A stretch of 64,000 bases of DNA from an uncultured Mediterraneibacter sp. GTDB lineage: Bacteria; Bacillota; Clostridia; Lachnospirales; Lachnospiraceae. A program made the position numbers and the translations under genes. The DNA lies in contig CAKRDD010000005.1 of assembly GCA_934309345.1 (NCBI GenBank), positions 1-64,000 on the forward strand, in the 5' to 3' direction. Under the pieces are notes generated by a model. The model made no database searches and was not told the DNA's origin. It worked only from the letters and a program-made list of their open reading frames with translations. This document shows positions 62,892 through 64,000 of the stretch, piece after piece (the first letter of the stretch is position 1; each line of letters starts with the position of its first letter).

Positions 62892-63992
62892 CTACTTTAT
62901 TCGGTTTTCTAAAGCCCACTTCATCCGCTCTTTTAATGTTTTTTTCAATAAATCGCCCTCTAAAATGTCTACGCAATCCATATATTGCATTATCCAAAAG
63001 GAAAAGGCCATAACATTAACTTCTGGGAAACTTAACTTTACCATTTTTACTTTGACCATATTTTCTGGTTTTTTCATATAATACATCCCTAAGCATTCAA
63101 ATAAACCATTCTCTTCGGTTCCGAACCAATCTACTACTTGTGTGATTTGTTGTTCCTCAAATCCAATTACAATGTCTTCTTTTTCACCAGAGTAGAAAAA
63201 AGGATTTGATATCAGAAATTTCTGTGGATTTTTCCACTCAATTTGTCCCTGCACATCTCTTCTTTTCGTTTCTATTATCTCTATTCCATCCATCAAATCA
63301 ATTCGATAAAACAAGAAATCTTGTGTCGTGGACTCATTTTTTGCAATCACATAATATCGTCCATTACTCATCATAATCTGCAGCGGTGACACACAACGAA
63401 CCTTGCTATTTTCAATATCTAACTCAATTGTTCCATCACTTGTATATCTATAAACGCCAAGTTTAAATTCGATCTTTTTTTGCATATCAATCGCTTTTTG
63501 AACGATTAATACATTTTTCATCACATCAATTCCGCCTTCTGCAGAATATGGTTTTAAATCAACGATCATTTTAGAAAACTCATTCAGTTCTTTCACCTGT
63601 CCAGTACCGAACAATCTTTGAAGACTTAAATTGTAGTCTGGTTTGTATTCAGGATTTAACACTTTGGAATAAATGACGGCATCAGCCAAAAATCTCGCGA
63701 GATATTTTGATGAGCCCCCTTCCTCTCCATCTTTTTCATCATACCAATATCCTGTTATATAAGTGCCTTTTTTATTCGCTTTCTTGAATCCTAAATTATA
63801 TTTTCCTTTGTCTATTATTCCAATTCCGTTCTCATCTGTTATTTCATTTAACTCTTTACCTGATTTTCCCAGCAAGCTTCTCAGTCTCCGGTCTACGGTA
63901 CGGACAGATGGCAAATCATTGGCATCATATTTATCTTTTAGCGCTTCATATACTTTCTGTGCATTCGCCGGATATAGCTCCGACGTATTCAT
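62892..63992 (-). CDS. WYL-domain regulator (copy B), probably 5'-truncated by the window
   Basis: The 366 visible residues match copy A at 50322 throughout (SPLQIMMSNGRYYVIAKN, FLFYRIDLMDGIEIIE, IVIGFEEQQITQVVDWFG). The frame stays open upstream of the ATG at 63992 to the window edge, and copy A has ~15-20 more N-terminal residues, so the true start may be outside. Two such regulators at both ends of the conserved block suggest duplication together with the modules they control. Confidence 0.88.
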   Translation of the reverse strand: MNTSELYPANAQKVYEALKDKYDANDLPSVRTVDRRLRSLLGKSGKELNEITDENGIGIIDKGKYNLGFKKANKKGTYITGYWYDEKDGEEGGSSKYLARFLADAVIYSKVLNPEYKPDYNLSLQRLFGTGQVKELNEFSKMIVDLKPYSAEGGIDVMKNVLIVQKAIDMQKKIEFKLGVYRYTSDGTIELDIENSKVRCVSPLQIMMSNGRYYVIAKNESTTQDFLFYRIDLMDGIEIIETKRRDVQGQIEWKNPQKFLISNPFFYSGEKEDIVIGFEEQQITQVVDWFGTEENGLFECLGMYYMKKPENMVKVKMVKLSFPEVNVMAFSFWIMQYMDCVDILEGDLLKKTLKERMKWALENRIK

Positions 63993-64000
63993 TGATTTTA

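Overview
The window looks like a chromosome segment of a low-GC anaerobic Firmicute, most likely a gut Lachnospiraceae (Clostridia). The reasons are class III ribonucleotide reductase, a flavodoxin paired with a DUF3793 protein under Fur-like boxes, a glycine-riboswitch-controlled amino-acid:sodium symporter, and sigma-A promoters with 17-bp spacers. Nearly all genes are on the minus strand; the exceptions are a small P-loop protein, tyrA-aroA and codA-pucR. The species cannot be named from sequence alone.

Core half (1-35.9 kb). Positions 1-2990 hold the 5' part of a secreted surface protein (signal peptide, EF-hand-like loop, about ten 21-residue leucine-rich repeats, then 64-residue FIVAR-like repeats running off the window). 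It is translationally coupled to a TetR regulator whose promoter overlaps a perfect 28-bp palindrome. Next come nrdD behind two NrdR-like boxes 31 bp apart, a symporter behind a glycine riboswitch, a Fur-type flavodoxin operon, the trkA-trkH potassium system, an EF-G paralogue with degenerate GTPase motifs, tyrA-aroA, a LacI-sensor/GGDEF protein, the operon folC-folE-HD-folP-folBK, a transporter/MBL/cobU/cbiC operon, an ECF sigma factor with a membrane-anchored beta-propeller partner, and codA with a PucR regulator.

Accessory half (about 36-64 kb). A frameshifted IS256-type transposase remnant and a truncated AT-rich gene mark the border. Beyond it lies an island of minus-strand genes: six intact and one broken calcineurin-like metallophosphoesterases, an HD hydrolase, a tandem AAA+ (CbxX-type) ATPase, two WYL regulators, a TIGR02452-type poly(ADP-ribose) glycohydrolase, a protein with a TerD-like C-terminus, a protein carrying a GyrA-like coiled-coil segment, a NAD-kinase-like protein with altered motifs, a soluble SPFH/Band-7 protein, an HAD phosphatase of the RNA-repair type, and several unrecognised families that occur in duplicate.

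The most striking object is at 58409-58532 (minus): a circularly permuted tRNA-like RNA. Its T arm and 3' acceptor strand come first, followed by a 5-nt linker, the 5' acceptor strand and the D arm; the two ends pair to extend the anticodon stem. This is the topology of bacterial Y RNA (YrlA) tRNA mimics. It also fits the tRNA-like RNA that comparative genomics has linked to SPFH/Band-7 RNA-repair modules. With SPFH, NAD-kinase-like, HAD, phosphoesterase and PARG genes around it, the island is best read as a stress or conflict system acting on RNA ends and NAD-derived nucleotides. No RNA ligase is visible inside the window.
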